Both the position numbers and the translations under genes were made by a program. From contig NC_056001.1 of the NCBI RefSeq assembly GCF_018446385.1, forward strand, positions 12,208,672-12,272,671: 64,000 bases of DNA. The letters are read 5' to 3'. Of this stretch, positions 46,701-56,459 are shown piece after piece (position 1 is the stretch's first letter; every line of letters starts with the position of its first letter). Origin of the DNA: Zingiber officinale (Eukaryota; Streptophyta; Magnoliopsida; Zingiberales; Zingiberaceae). The notes below the pieces were generated by a model, which saw only the letters and a program-made list of their open reading frames with translations, was not told where the DNA came from and made no database searches.

Positions 46701-47794
46701 CTAGTTAGGAGGTAGAAACCATACCTGACTTAACTTGTCAATTTTTGATGCTCCCCCTGTAGAGTTGCTTTCTTCTGATGTTGCTCCTTCATCGATGCTC
46801 TTGATGCTCATTACGGAAGAGCTTGCTTTGTCATCTTCTTGGTAACTTGCCATCAATGCAAGTCTGGCTTGAACTTCGATCTCCGACTCTAATGACGTTT
46901 CGTTCCACGTCGCTTTTAGATTTTTATATTTTGACTGGAGCGGCTTCTTGTTCTTCTCCTTGTTCTTCAATTTGGGGCAGTTGTCTTTAACGTGATCTTT
47001 TTCATCGCAGTGGTAACATCTTATCTTTCTTTTTCTTCTTTTAACTTGCACTTGACTACACTTATTAGTTTTAAACAACTTTTTAAATTTTCTTACAATA
47101 ACTGTCATTTTGTCATCGTCGAGGGGCGTTTCAGATTTTGGTTCATCCATTTTTGCCTTCAAGACAATGTTGTTCTTGGGTTCCTTCTTCAAATCTGTAC
47201 ATCTAGTTTCATGAACTTCAAATATAGAAAATAATTTTTCTAAAGTACTTACCTCTGGATTCTTGGAGATATAATATGCATCTACTAAGGATACCCATTC
47301 AGAAGTCCTAGGAAAGGTATTAAGCGCGTATCTTAGCGAATCTCGGTTGGTTACCTTTTCTCAAGATTCGTGAGTTCGGTGATGAGTTCCTTGATCCTTG
47401 AGTGGAGGTGTGCAACGTTTTCGCCTTCTTCTAATAAGAGGTTGTTGATCTAGTTCTGGAGTAAATCCCGTCTCGCTAGTTTTGTCTCCGAGGTCCCTTC
47501 GTGTAGTTCTAGGAATTTCTCCTAGAGCTCCTTGGCTGACTCGTAGGCTCCGATCTGGTTGACTTCTTGAGGTGGTAAAAGGCTAAGCAGATGAAACTCT
47601 ACTTTGGCGTTTGTCACGAAGTTGGCTTGCTCCTTTTTTATCTATTGGTATTCTTCTTTGCCCTCTAGTTCTACAAAACTAAATTTCATAATTAGTAATA
47701 AATCAAAATCTGTCTTAAAGAATACCTCCATCTTTTACTTCCAGTTCACGAATTCCCCCTTGAACTTTGGTGGGTGGATGCTCGGTCCGACCAT
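46701..47794 (-). pseudogene. Gag of element A
   Basis: Minus strand, presumed ATG at 47794 to a stop at 46701. The last 163 codons (47192-46701) are open, with a zinc knuckle CYHCDEKDHVKDNCPKL (C-x2-C-x4-H-x4-C intact) and a serine/acidic tail. The upstream part shows the UBN2-type domain (LLPPQEVN, AKELWEKFLELHEGTS, DAYYISK) but is broken by several stops. It is clearly homologous to the gag of element B. Confidence 0.85.
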
Positions 47795-48752
47795 CTCTTA
47801 TTCTTTGATTGGCTGTTAGTCTTCTTGAAATGTCCTGGCTCTGATACTAATTATTGGTTCCTTAGAGGTCGGCTAGAGGAGATGAATAGCCCGCACAATA
47901 AATTTAAACAAAACACTTTCCTCGAAACTTATAGATTGATTAAAATAAACACTTACATAAAAGAATTAAGAACCTAATTAAAAGGAAGAGTCACAGAAAG
48001 AGTTACTTAGTTTGCAATTAGTGGATTGCTAATCCAAGGAAATTAAAACTCACTAAAAATCTTCTTTGGGCGAAGTAGCCTCTTATAGTAGTCAAAGCTC
48101 ACAATTACGAAGCCAAACTCAAATGGAATAATTTTCAAGTGTTGTATCTAAATTCTAGGATCAGGGTTGTATTTATAGCTCTGATCGGGGTGCTTGGAAT
48201 GGTTCCAAGTACCTGAAGGGGGATAAAATTTTATCCCCATCTCAACAGATCGCGACAGTTGACTTTGTGATAAACTTTCTGGCCTGGGTGCCTGTACCCG
48301 CTTCGGGCGCCCGGACCCGCTTAAATCCAATCTACATTTGAGGGTGCCTCCAGGGGTGCCCTTGGCACCCGAGGTGGTCCAGGCGTCCAGACCAAATCTG
48401 GATGCCTAGACCAGATCCGGACGCCTGGAGTCTAGCACCTGGAATTGCTCCAGGCGCCCAGACCATAGTCAACATCCAGTCGACTTTTCATTCGGGTCTT
48501 CCGCTCTAACTCAGCTTGCTTGGGTGATTTCGGCCATCCGAAATAAGGCTCACCCGAACCCATTTTTCGGCCTTCTCGAGTAACCTTCTGCTCCTGCTTC
48601 TCGTCCCTCGGAATCATCGCTCATTTTCTTCTCGTCTGCTAGAGTACTCTTTCCCGGCACCTCGTCCCTCGGATGCACCAAGCCCGTCGACTCTCTCTCA
48701 TGCCGTCCTTCTCACTAGTTGTGTCTTTCACTCGACTTCTTGTGCTTCTAAG

Positions 48753-49839
48753 TGTAAGACCGTTAGATTCGATAGAGGGGGGGTGAATATCGATTCGAAA
48801 ATCTCGAGTTAAAACGCAGCGGAAAAGTAAAGAAATAAAGAGATGACACTGTTGATTTTTTACTTCGTTCGGAGCCTGTGACGACTCCTACTCGAAGGCC
48901 CGTACTCCTTGAGTACTTTCGTTGGGCAATTCACTAGCAATTCGGATAATTACAATTTACGTACAAATATTGCTAATGAAAAAGAAAGAAAACAAAGCTA
49001 ACCGACAAACAATGAATTAAAAAAGAGCCGGAGTGAGTCGTCGGAGCTTTGTGAACGTTGTTGGAGCGCAGAGCAGCAGAGTGATTGGACTCAGAGTTCT
49101 CAGCAGACTTGTATGTTGAAGCTCCTGCCTGGGGCTTCTTTTATATGCTGCTCCGGGCGCCTGGATCCCTTCCGGGCGCCTGGAATGTGACGTAACACTC
49201 CCAACCAGCATGCTCCAAGTGTCAACGTCGTCCTGGGGATAAAACTTGCCTCCGGGCGCCCGGACCCTCACTGTTCCCTACCTGCAAAACAGTGTTAGTC
49301 CGAGGCAAATAAACCCTGCAGCACAGTTTGTTAGCACATTTTTACAGATACGCTAAGTAATAAAAATTAGCATCCAGAGTATGACTTAGATTCCGTCTTT
49401 CTGAGACCGGAATCTAGTCACGATCTCGACTTAGATATCCGAAATGGATCTAAGCCGGATCGACGCCTAATGTTCCCTTCCCGGGAACGCGTCCTCGCAG
49501 TCACTCCCCTCCAGTGACTTACCTCACTTACCTGCCAGACGTCCGGTCAGCCCGTCGACCCGTCTGGACTTCTTGCCAAGCGTCTGGTCAGCCCGTCGAC
49601 CCGCTTGGACTTCTCGCCAGCTATCCGGTCAGCCCGTCGACCTAGCTGGACTTCTCGCCAAGTGTCCGGTCAGCCCGTCGACCCACTTGGACTTCTCGCC
49701 AGCTATCCGGTCAGCCCGTCGACCTAGCTGGACTTTTCCTGCACACTTGATAAAAGTGTCAGACAACAACACAACTAACTTAACCCATTTGTCATTCATC
49801 AAAACCTGGGTTAGACCGTTAGTGCTACCCGCACCAACA
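48753..49839 (-). mobile_element. Solo LTR, 1087 bp, inside the LTR of element A
   Basis: TGTAAGACCG...CACCAACA with an identical 5-bp target duplication CTAAG (48748-48752, 49840-49844). Reversed, it starts TGTTGGTGCGGG, like the LTRs at 40762 and 58534. Contains a 41-bp tandem repeat. Confidence 0.92.
49540..49745 (-). repeat. 41-bp tandem repeat in the solo LTR, five copies
   Basis: AGCCCGTCGACC recurs at 49549, 49590, 49631, 49672 and 49713, exactly 41 apart, with CTTGGACTTCTCGCCA between. The units alternate between two variants. Confidence 0.9.
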
Positions 49840-49977
49840 CTAAGTTCATACACAGTTAGACACAAGGCATTAAAACATAACAGGACCTAACTTGACTTGG
49901 TTGATCACATCAAAACTATCATAGGGTGCTTATATTCTCTTTTGGACATTGACTCCGATAATATCCTCTTTGATTGT

Positions 49978-50845
49978 TGTTGGTCCCTTTGGAGGCCGGC
50001 AAGAGGGGAGGGGTGAATTGCCCTGCACAAAAAAAACACAATCCTTCTCGAACATTTAAAGAAACACTTACATAAATTATAAAAGCAATAAATTAAAAAG
50101 AAAAGGCAAAGGAGTTTACTTGATTACAATCAAGAAGGTTGTTAATTCAAGGAATGAAACACATACCAAAGATCTCCTTCAGGTGTAGAAGTCTCTTACA
50201 ACAATGACGTACAGAAAATAAAAGCTAAACTAAACAAGAGGAGAGCACAAGTGTTGAATATGTAATTGCTTGTTGTGTTTTAGCTTCTTGGACCAAGGCT
50301 ATATTTATAGCCTTGGTCGGGATGCCTGGAAGGGTTCCAGACACTTGGGAGTGGATAAAACTTTATCTCTTTTCGTATAGATCGTGTTTGACCGTGATCT
50401 GGATAAAATCCAGGTCTGGGCGCCCGGACCAAGAAAGTCAACAGTGTTGACTTTTTCAATCCAGGCCCTCTGCTCCGGTTCAGCTCGCCTTGGTTCGGGT
50501 CTTTCGCTCCGGCTCCTCTTGCTTGAGTGATCTCAGCCATTTGGAATAGGGCTCACCCGAACCCAAGTTCTGACCTTCTCCTTTAGCAGCCTTCCTCCCC
50601 GATTTCTCGTCCCTGGAACGTCGCGTACGTTCTTCTCATCCACCGATGTACTCTTCCGTGACACCTCATCCCTCGGACGCACCAAGCCCGTCGACTCTCT
50701 CCCCGTGCCGTCCTTCTCGCTAGCCGTGTTTTTCGCTCGACTTCCTGTGCTCCTAAGCTCTTACACACTTAGACACAAGAGTTAAACCAAACAGGACCTA
50801 TTTTAACTTGTTTGATCACATCAAAATAACCTTGGGATTTCAACA
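49978..50845 (-). repeat. Left (3') LTR of element B
   Basis: 868 bp, the longer copy of the pair. Confidence 0.92.
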
Positions 50846-51588
50846 ATCTCCTCCTTTTTGATGTGAGCAACCCAAGTTAAGCTAGGGTAAACAAATGCAA
50901 GAAAAAATGCAAGGTAAAGACAATTAATTTTGAAAATAAGTACAAACAGATTTTTCAGTTAAAAATTAGATTATACCTCCCCCTAGACTTAATATATCCT
51001 TTTCCCCCCTTTAATCACATGAAAAATGGGGTTCCTTAATAAGTCTAAGATTATTTTTAAAAAATTTGCAATAAATTAGAAAATTTTAAGTGTTAAAAAA
51101 AATTCTAAGTGAGAAAATTTTAGGCAGAAAAATTTCTAGGTAAGAAAAATTTTAATTTTTTAAGTTAAAAATAAAATTTTTATGCTACGGAATAAATAAC
51201 TTAAAAAATATTTTAACAAAAATAATTTAAATATTAAACTTTTCTAAGTGAAATTTTTAGAAAAAATTTTAATAAGTGTTAAACCATTGGCAAATATTAA
51301 AAGCAATTAACTATTTTATCCTTATCAGTTTGTCAATTAAGTATTTGATTCATAAATTGACTTCCAAGCTGTGGCGAGTTACTAGACATTCTTGGTTATT
51401 GGATCATCAACTACTTCTAGACAAAACCTTTTAATGAATTCAAATATTCAATTTTCTACCTGAAAGCCCTAAGTCTAATTTCTTTTTTCTTTTTAATTTA
51501 AACAAGTTTTTGGAACTCAATATAGGTTCCTTCCTACAAGGTTAATCAGGTATTTTCTAGGTATATAAGCTTTTGATATTTTTCTGAT

Positions 51589-52946
51589 CTATCTTTTGTG
51601 AAACCTATAGTACCAGTTTAATCCTTTATAGTTTTTAAAAGCAAAAGTATTTGAACAAGCAGAATTTTTCAAGTTTTCTATTTCTTTTTTTAATTTATCA
51701 TTTTCAAGTCTTATTTTATCAAAATCTTCTATCAGACATGATTTTGCTAAAATTCTCTTTATTCCTAAATTTTTATTTTTTAATTTATTATTTTTACTTT
51801 TTAATTTGTACATAGATTTTGCCATAGACTTAATATCATAATAAAGTTGATCAGGAGGTAAGAGACATACCTCACTTACCATATCTGACTTGAAACCTAA
51901 CTCTTCCCCTGCTTCGCTGCATTCATCTGAATTCGCTCCCCCTTCATCGATACCGACTTCTGATATACTTTTCCATTCATAGCTCCCCATCAGTGCTAGT
52001 CCGACATATTCTTGTATTTCGGACTCAGATGATGAATTACCATCCCAAGTAGCTTTCAGATTCTTGTGCTTCTTGGGTATCTTGACTTTATCCTTCTTGA
52101 GTTCTGGGTAATCCTCTTTTAAGTGTCCTTTCTTTTGACACTGATAGCAATGAACCCTTCTTCTATTTCTTGGATTTTTCTTATTCTGCATTTTTTAAAA
52201 TTTATTAAATCTAAAGAATTTTTTGAAATTTCTTACCATATAAGCTTCTTGATCTTCTTCTGAGTTTGACTTGGGTTCATCCTTCTTGGTTGCATTTAAC
52301 ACCATAATATGGCTTGAGTCTTCTGATGTCCCTGCACATCTGGTTTCATGTAATTCAAGAGTAGAAAAGAGTTCCTCTAGGGTACTTACCTCCAGGTCCT
52401 TTGAGATGTAGTAAGCGTCGATTATTGAGGTCAATTATGGAGTCCTCGGAAAGACATTCAGTGCATAGCGTATCGTGTCCCGGTTGGCTACCATTTCTCC
52501 GAGGTTTTCGAGTCCGATGATTAGTTCTTTTACCTTTGCATGTAGATCGGCTATCTTCTCACCTTTTTCTAGATGGATATTTGTTAGTTTGTCCCAAAGT
52601 ATATCTCTTCTTGCAAGTTTGGCTTTGGATGTGCCTTCATGGAGTTCCAGGAATTTTTCCCAGAGTTCTTTGGCCGATGAGTAGCTTCCAATGCGGTTGA
52701 CTTCTTGAGGCGGCAGCACGCTCAGCAAGTGATATTCCCCCGGTTATTTGCTATGGAATCGTTTTGTTCTTTCTTCGTCTAAAGACTTTCTTCTTTTTCC
52801 TCTCCATTTTGATTCGTTGGAGCTACAAAATCATATTTTACTATTAAACGAATTTCAAATTCTGTTTTCAGAAATACCTTCATACGACATTTCCAGTGTA
52901 CGAAGTCTCCCTCGAATTTTGGTGGAACGATGCTTGGTCCGGCCAT
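51589..52946 (-). pseudogene. Gag of element B, nearly intact
   Basis: Minus strand, ATG at 52946 to stop at 51589. From 52728 on, the frame is kept over about 380 codons with only two in-frame stops (52435-52437 and 52192-52197 region). Domains: UBN2/copia-gag core (SVLPPQEVNRIGSYSSAKEL), a helical region with LHETRC, and a zinc knuckle CYQCQKKGHLKEDYPEL in which the last Cys is Tyr. An acidic Ser/Glu stretch and a long C-terminal coiled coil (YKLKSKNNKLKNKNLG; LENDKLKKEIENLK) follow. Function as for gag: RNA packaging and particle assembly. The lost Cys probably impairs RNA binding. Confidence 0.9.
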
Positions 52947-53006
52947 TGGTTGCTTTGTTTCAGTCGGTGGTTAGTCCTTTTGAAGCATCCTCGCTCTGAT
53001 ACCACT

Positions 53007-53769
53007 TGTTAGTCCCTTTGGAGGTCGGCAAGAGGGGAGGGGTAAATTGCCCTGCACAAAAAAAACACAACCCTTCTCGAACTTTTAAGGAAACACTTGC
53101 ATAAATTATAAAAGCAATAAATTAAAAAGAAGAGGCTAAGGAGTTTACTTGGTTACAACCAAGGAGGTTGTTAATCCAAGGAATGAAACACACACTAAAG
53201 ATCTCCTTTAGGCGGAGAAGTCTCTTACAACAATGACGTACAGAAAATAGAAGCTAAACTAAACAAGAGGAGTGCACAAGTGCTGAATATGCAATTGCTT
53301 GTTGTGTTTTAGTTTCTTGGACCAAGGCTATATTTATAGCCTTTGTCGGCGGACCAAGAAAGTCAATAGTGTTGACTTTTTTAGTCTGGTCTCTCTGCTC
53401 TGGTTCAACTCACCTCGGTCCGGGTCTTTCGCTCCAGCTCCGCTTGCTTGGGTGATCTCGGCCATCCGGAATAGGGCTCACCAGAATCCAAGTTTCGACC
53501 TTCTCCTCGAGCAGCCTTCCTTCCTGGTTTCTCATCCCTCGAACACCGCGTACGTTCTTCTCATCCGTCGGTGTACTCTTCCTCGGCACCTCGTCCCTCG
53601 GACACACCGAGCCTGTCGGCTCTCTCCCCATGCCGTCCTTCTCGCTAGCCGTGTCTTCCGCTCGACTTTCTGTGCTCCTAAGCTCCTGCACACTTAGACA
53701 CAAGGGTTAAACCAAACAAGACCTAAATTAACTTGTTTGATCACATCAAAATAACCTGGAGTTCCAACA
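53007..53769 (-). repeat. Right (5') LTR of element B
   Basis: 763 bp with an internal deletion relative to 49978-50845. Confidence 0.92.
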
Positions 53770-54789
53770 ATTGCAAGAGAAATACATAATATGCTCCTTG
53801 CCTTTTTGTACCACGAGACCGACCTCCTTTGGCTTCTCCTTAGCCTTTGGTGTTGCTTGACCCTTCTTCTTGGTCAACTTAGGGCACTTACTCTTGTAAT
53901 GCCCTTTGTCCTTACACTCAAAACATATAATGTGATTTTTATTATTAAAAATTGAAATTTGTATACCTTCATTTGTAGGATTGGCACATGATCCTCCATT
54001 TGATTTTTGTTGACTTGTGGAGGTGGCACCATCTTCCTCTCCATTTGACTCGGAGGTAGAAGACCCTTCTTGCTCCGGTGTCAATGAATGACGCTCCTCT
54101 TAATTCTAGAGGTGGAGGCATCTTCATTCATCCTCTTGCACATGAAACAAAGAGTATACCCCTTTGCCTTTGTCCTTTTGCTCTCTTGAGGATGAACCTT
54201 CTTCAATTTCCTTCTCGGATGTTGAGCACCTCTCAACCTCTAAATCCTCTTCCTCTTGATTCAATGAGTTGTCCTTTTTAGATTCTTCTTGATTTGATAT
54301 AGTGGAGGGTTCTTCATGAATTTTTACCAATTTACTCCAAAATTTCTTGGCATCTTTATAATCTCCAATCTTGCATATAATTGTTCTTAGCAATAAACTA
54401 ACCAATAATTTAACTACGTTGTCATTTGCCTTGTACCTTTGAAGTTGTTCCTTGCTCCAATTGCTCTTCTTGATGATTTTTCCTTTTGAATTCTTTGGAA
54501 CTTCAAAGTCTTCCATTAGAGCAAACTATTGTTATATCTCCATCATCAAGAAATTTTTTATCCTTGATTTTCAAAGATCGAAGTTTGTGATTGTGAATGG
54601 TGGAGGCATCCTTGTGTCGAATCCGAGTTCATCTCGGAATTCCATCTTAAATTTGAGTTCTTTTAATGAAATCTTTGACTTGATGAAATTGGGGTTTCAA
54701 CTTCTTCTTCTTCCTCTAGCTCTTTGCCCTTTTTGGCGATGAGTCTGGTGAAAAGCGGCCTTATTATGCGACCTCACTCTGATACCACT

Positions 54790-56237
54790 TGTTGGGATAC
54801 TTCGGAGCTAGATGGAGGGTGAATAACTCATCTTGCTCGTTCACTCACTTCGTAGATGTTGTTATAGCGGATAAACTTTAAGCAAAGCTCCCCAATGTTA
54901 CACAAGAATTTACTTGGTATCCACCTCAAGATAAGGTGACTAATCGAAGGATCCGACCCTCTCTGACACATCCACTATCAAAACACTCATTCTTAGAAAT
55001 ATTTCGGAGGTAGACAAATCTCGTACAAACTCACAATACAATAAGAGTGAAAGAGAAGCTAGTATAATAAAATCTTACAAGATTTACACAAATGAAACCC
55101 TAGCTAGCTTCTTCTTCTTATCTGGGAATGCCTCTTGACCTTGGAAGTGCAGCAATACTTGACTCCAAGAAGCTTCAAGAACTAGTGGTGATCATCTATG
55201 AGTTCGGTGAAGAGAGTAGGAGAGAAGAGTTGATGAACAATGCACGTGCCCACCTTTTTCTTTGACTCTTCGGGTGCCTTAATCATCTAACAATCTCCTT
55301 AATCGACTACCACGTCAGCAACCTACATAACGACTATTTTTCTGAATCTTAATCAACTAACCCAGTAGATTATATATGCTTAATCGACTAGCCTGATCGA
55401 TTAGGCATGCTTCTATTTATGCGAGAATGACTTGTAAGCGATTACTCTAATTACTTAAGATGTGCTTAATCGATTAGGCACCTCTCTGTGTACTCGCATT
55501 AAACGGCTTAATCGATTACCGTAATTGATTAAGCATACCATAATCGATTGCCTTAATCAATTACGACCTTTTCTGTTTCAAACAGAGAGTTCCTTAAGCG
55601 ATTAAGCAAAATAATTAATCGTTTAACACACGGTGTAATCGATTAACCTAACTGATTACCAAATCCTAACTTTCAAACCTAAGTTTAGGATTCCTTACCC
55701 AACATCTGGTCAACTGTGACTTGTTGGGACTCCTCATTGCCTAGCATCTGGTCAACTTGAACCTGCTGTGACTTCTTCACCAAGTATCCGATCAACCTTT
55801 AACTCACTTGGACTTTTCTCCTTATGCCAAGTGTTCGGTCACTTCTTTCACCCACTTGGACTTCTAATCACTAGGTGTCCGGTTAACCATTAATCCACTT
55901 AAACTTTCAACTGGCTTCACTTACCTGGACTTTTTCACTACCTAGTTTCACTCACTAGGGCTTTTCATTTGCCCGACTTTACTCTCTAGGTCTTCTCACC
56001 TGGCTTCACTCACCGGGACTTTTCAAATACCTAGTTTCACTCACTAGGATTTTCTAGTAAAGTATCTAGTTAACCTTGACCTACTTGACTCTTCTTCTTC
56101 TGCCAACCATCATGTTGGTCGTGTCCTTGCATAACATCTAGTTAGAACTTTTCAGTTAAGTATCCGGTCAACCTTGACCTACTTGACTTTTCCCATATCA
56201 AACTGGTCAACCTTAACATAGGGAAATTGCATCAACA
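54790..56237 (-). repeat. Right (5') LTR of the outer element
   Basis: 1448 bp, paired with 37545-39117. Same ATCGATTA-rich block at 55.27-55.66 kb. Confidence 0.92.
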
Positions 56238-56242
56238 AGAAG

Positions 56243-56440
56243 AAGGGTCTACCAAAATGGTATAAAAGGATAGCGCTAAGTGAAGAAAAGTGAACACAGT
56301 TCTTCTTCCTAAATCAATTTTGGACTTTGTCTCCGATGATAATCTTTTCAACAGTGGTCAACTTTCCCACCAACAGATCGACGAGTCAAATTTGAGGATC
56401 TTGGAGTAGGATTAAATTGACATCGTCTGTGTGAAATTTA
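56243..56440 (+). mobile_element. Rest of the gypsy 5' LTR and primer-binding region
   Basis: Continues the LTR of 37118-37544 after the AGAAG duplication. TATAAAA at 56261-56267, LTR end about 56413, then a leader AATTGACATCGTCTGTGTGAA that resembles the TTGGCG.CGTCTGTGGGAA leader common in plant gypsy elements. Confidence 0.6.
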
Positions 56441-56459
56441 CCCCTAAACTAAATACTCA

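Larger units (their letters stand above)
44481..49934 (-). mobile_element. Nested gag-only LTR retroelement A
   Basis: LTRs 44481-45444 and 47852-49934 (the second carries a solo LTR; about 990 bp without it). Identical 5-bp target duplication TTCTC (44476-44480, 49935-49939). The LTR ends have mutated from TG to TA at 44481/47852. The minus-strand primer-binding site is decayed (TTAGTATCAGAGCC). The polypurine tract AAAAAGGAAGAAAT lies beside the left LTR. The interior has one gag frame and about 1.25 kb of AT-rich non-coding DNA; no pol. Confidence 0.9.
47852..49934 (-). repeat. Right (5') LTR of element A, interrupted
   Basis: 47852-48752 and 49845-49934 are LTR; 48753-49839 is a later solo LTR, followed by the duplicated CTAAG. 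Confidence 0.88.
49978..53769 (-). mobile_element. Nested gag-only LTR retroelement B, 3.8 kb
   Basis: LTRs 49978-50845 (868 bp) and 53007-53769 (763 bp). Target duplication ATTGT (49973-49977) / ATTGC (53770-53774). The primer-binding site on the minus strand is AGTGGTATCAGAGC, touching the right LTR. Polypurine tract AAAAAGGAGGAGAT beside the left LTR. The right LTR lacks about 105 bases present in the left (after GTCGG near 53349). One gag frame and no pol. It sits only 38 bases from element A in the same outer gag. Confidence 0.93.
40643..54645 (-). pseudogene. Gag-like protein of the outer element, in pieces across four insertions
   Basis: Minus strand. Parts in order: 54645-53770, 49972-49935, 44475-44147, 42514-42094 and 40756-40643. 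The frame can be followed across each insertion when one copy of the target duplication is removed. One single-base slip (near 42.51 kb) and a few stops in the first part are the only breaks. Visible motifs: a charged N-terminal domain like the UBN2/copia gag family, a zinc knuckle CFECKDKGHYKSKCP, and a second knuckle that straddles the insertion at 53.77/49.97 kb and has lost its first Cys and its His. Then come a Lys-rich stretch (PKKKNAPRE), a coiled coil (MENPALKSRLEKLEK) and basic VTR/PKK repeats. It ends at TGA 40643-40645. Gag packages element RNA into virus-like particles in the cytoplasm. Confidence 0.85.
37545..56237 (-). mobile_element. Outer gag-only copia-type LTR retroelement, split by four nested insertions
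   Basis: LTRs 37545-39117 and 54790-56237 (TGTT...CAACA) enclose it, and it is flanked by an identical 5-bp target duplication AGAAG (37540-37544, 56238-56242). On the minus strand the primer-binding site GTGGTATCAGAG abuts the right LTR (54777-54788). Subtracting the nested insertions leaves about 6.4 kb: two LTRs, a gag-like frame (from 54645 to 40643) and about 1.5 kb of AT-rich non-coding sequence (39118-40642). No protease, integrase or reverse transcriptase is found anywhere in it, so it is non-autonomous. LTR length and the basic gag C-terminus resemble SIRE/Maximus-type copia elements; that assignment is tentative. Confidence 0.9.

Noticed and set aside
46701-54645. Zinc-knuckle proteins as integrated pararetrovirus coat proteins
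   Set aside because: Paired LTRs, copia-type primer-binding sites, polypurine tracts and 5-bp duplications show LTR retroelements; no movement protein or pararetroviral RT is present.
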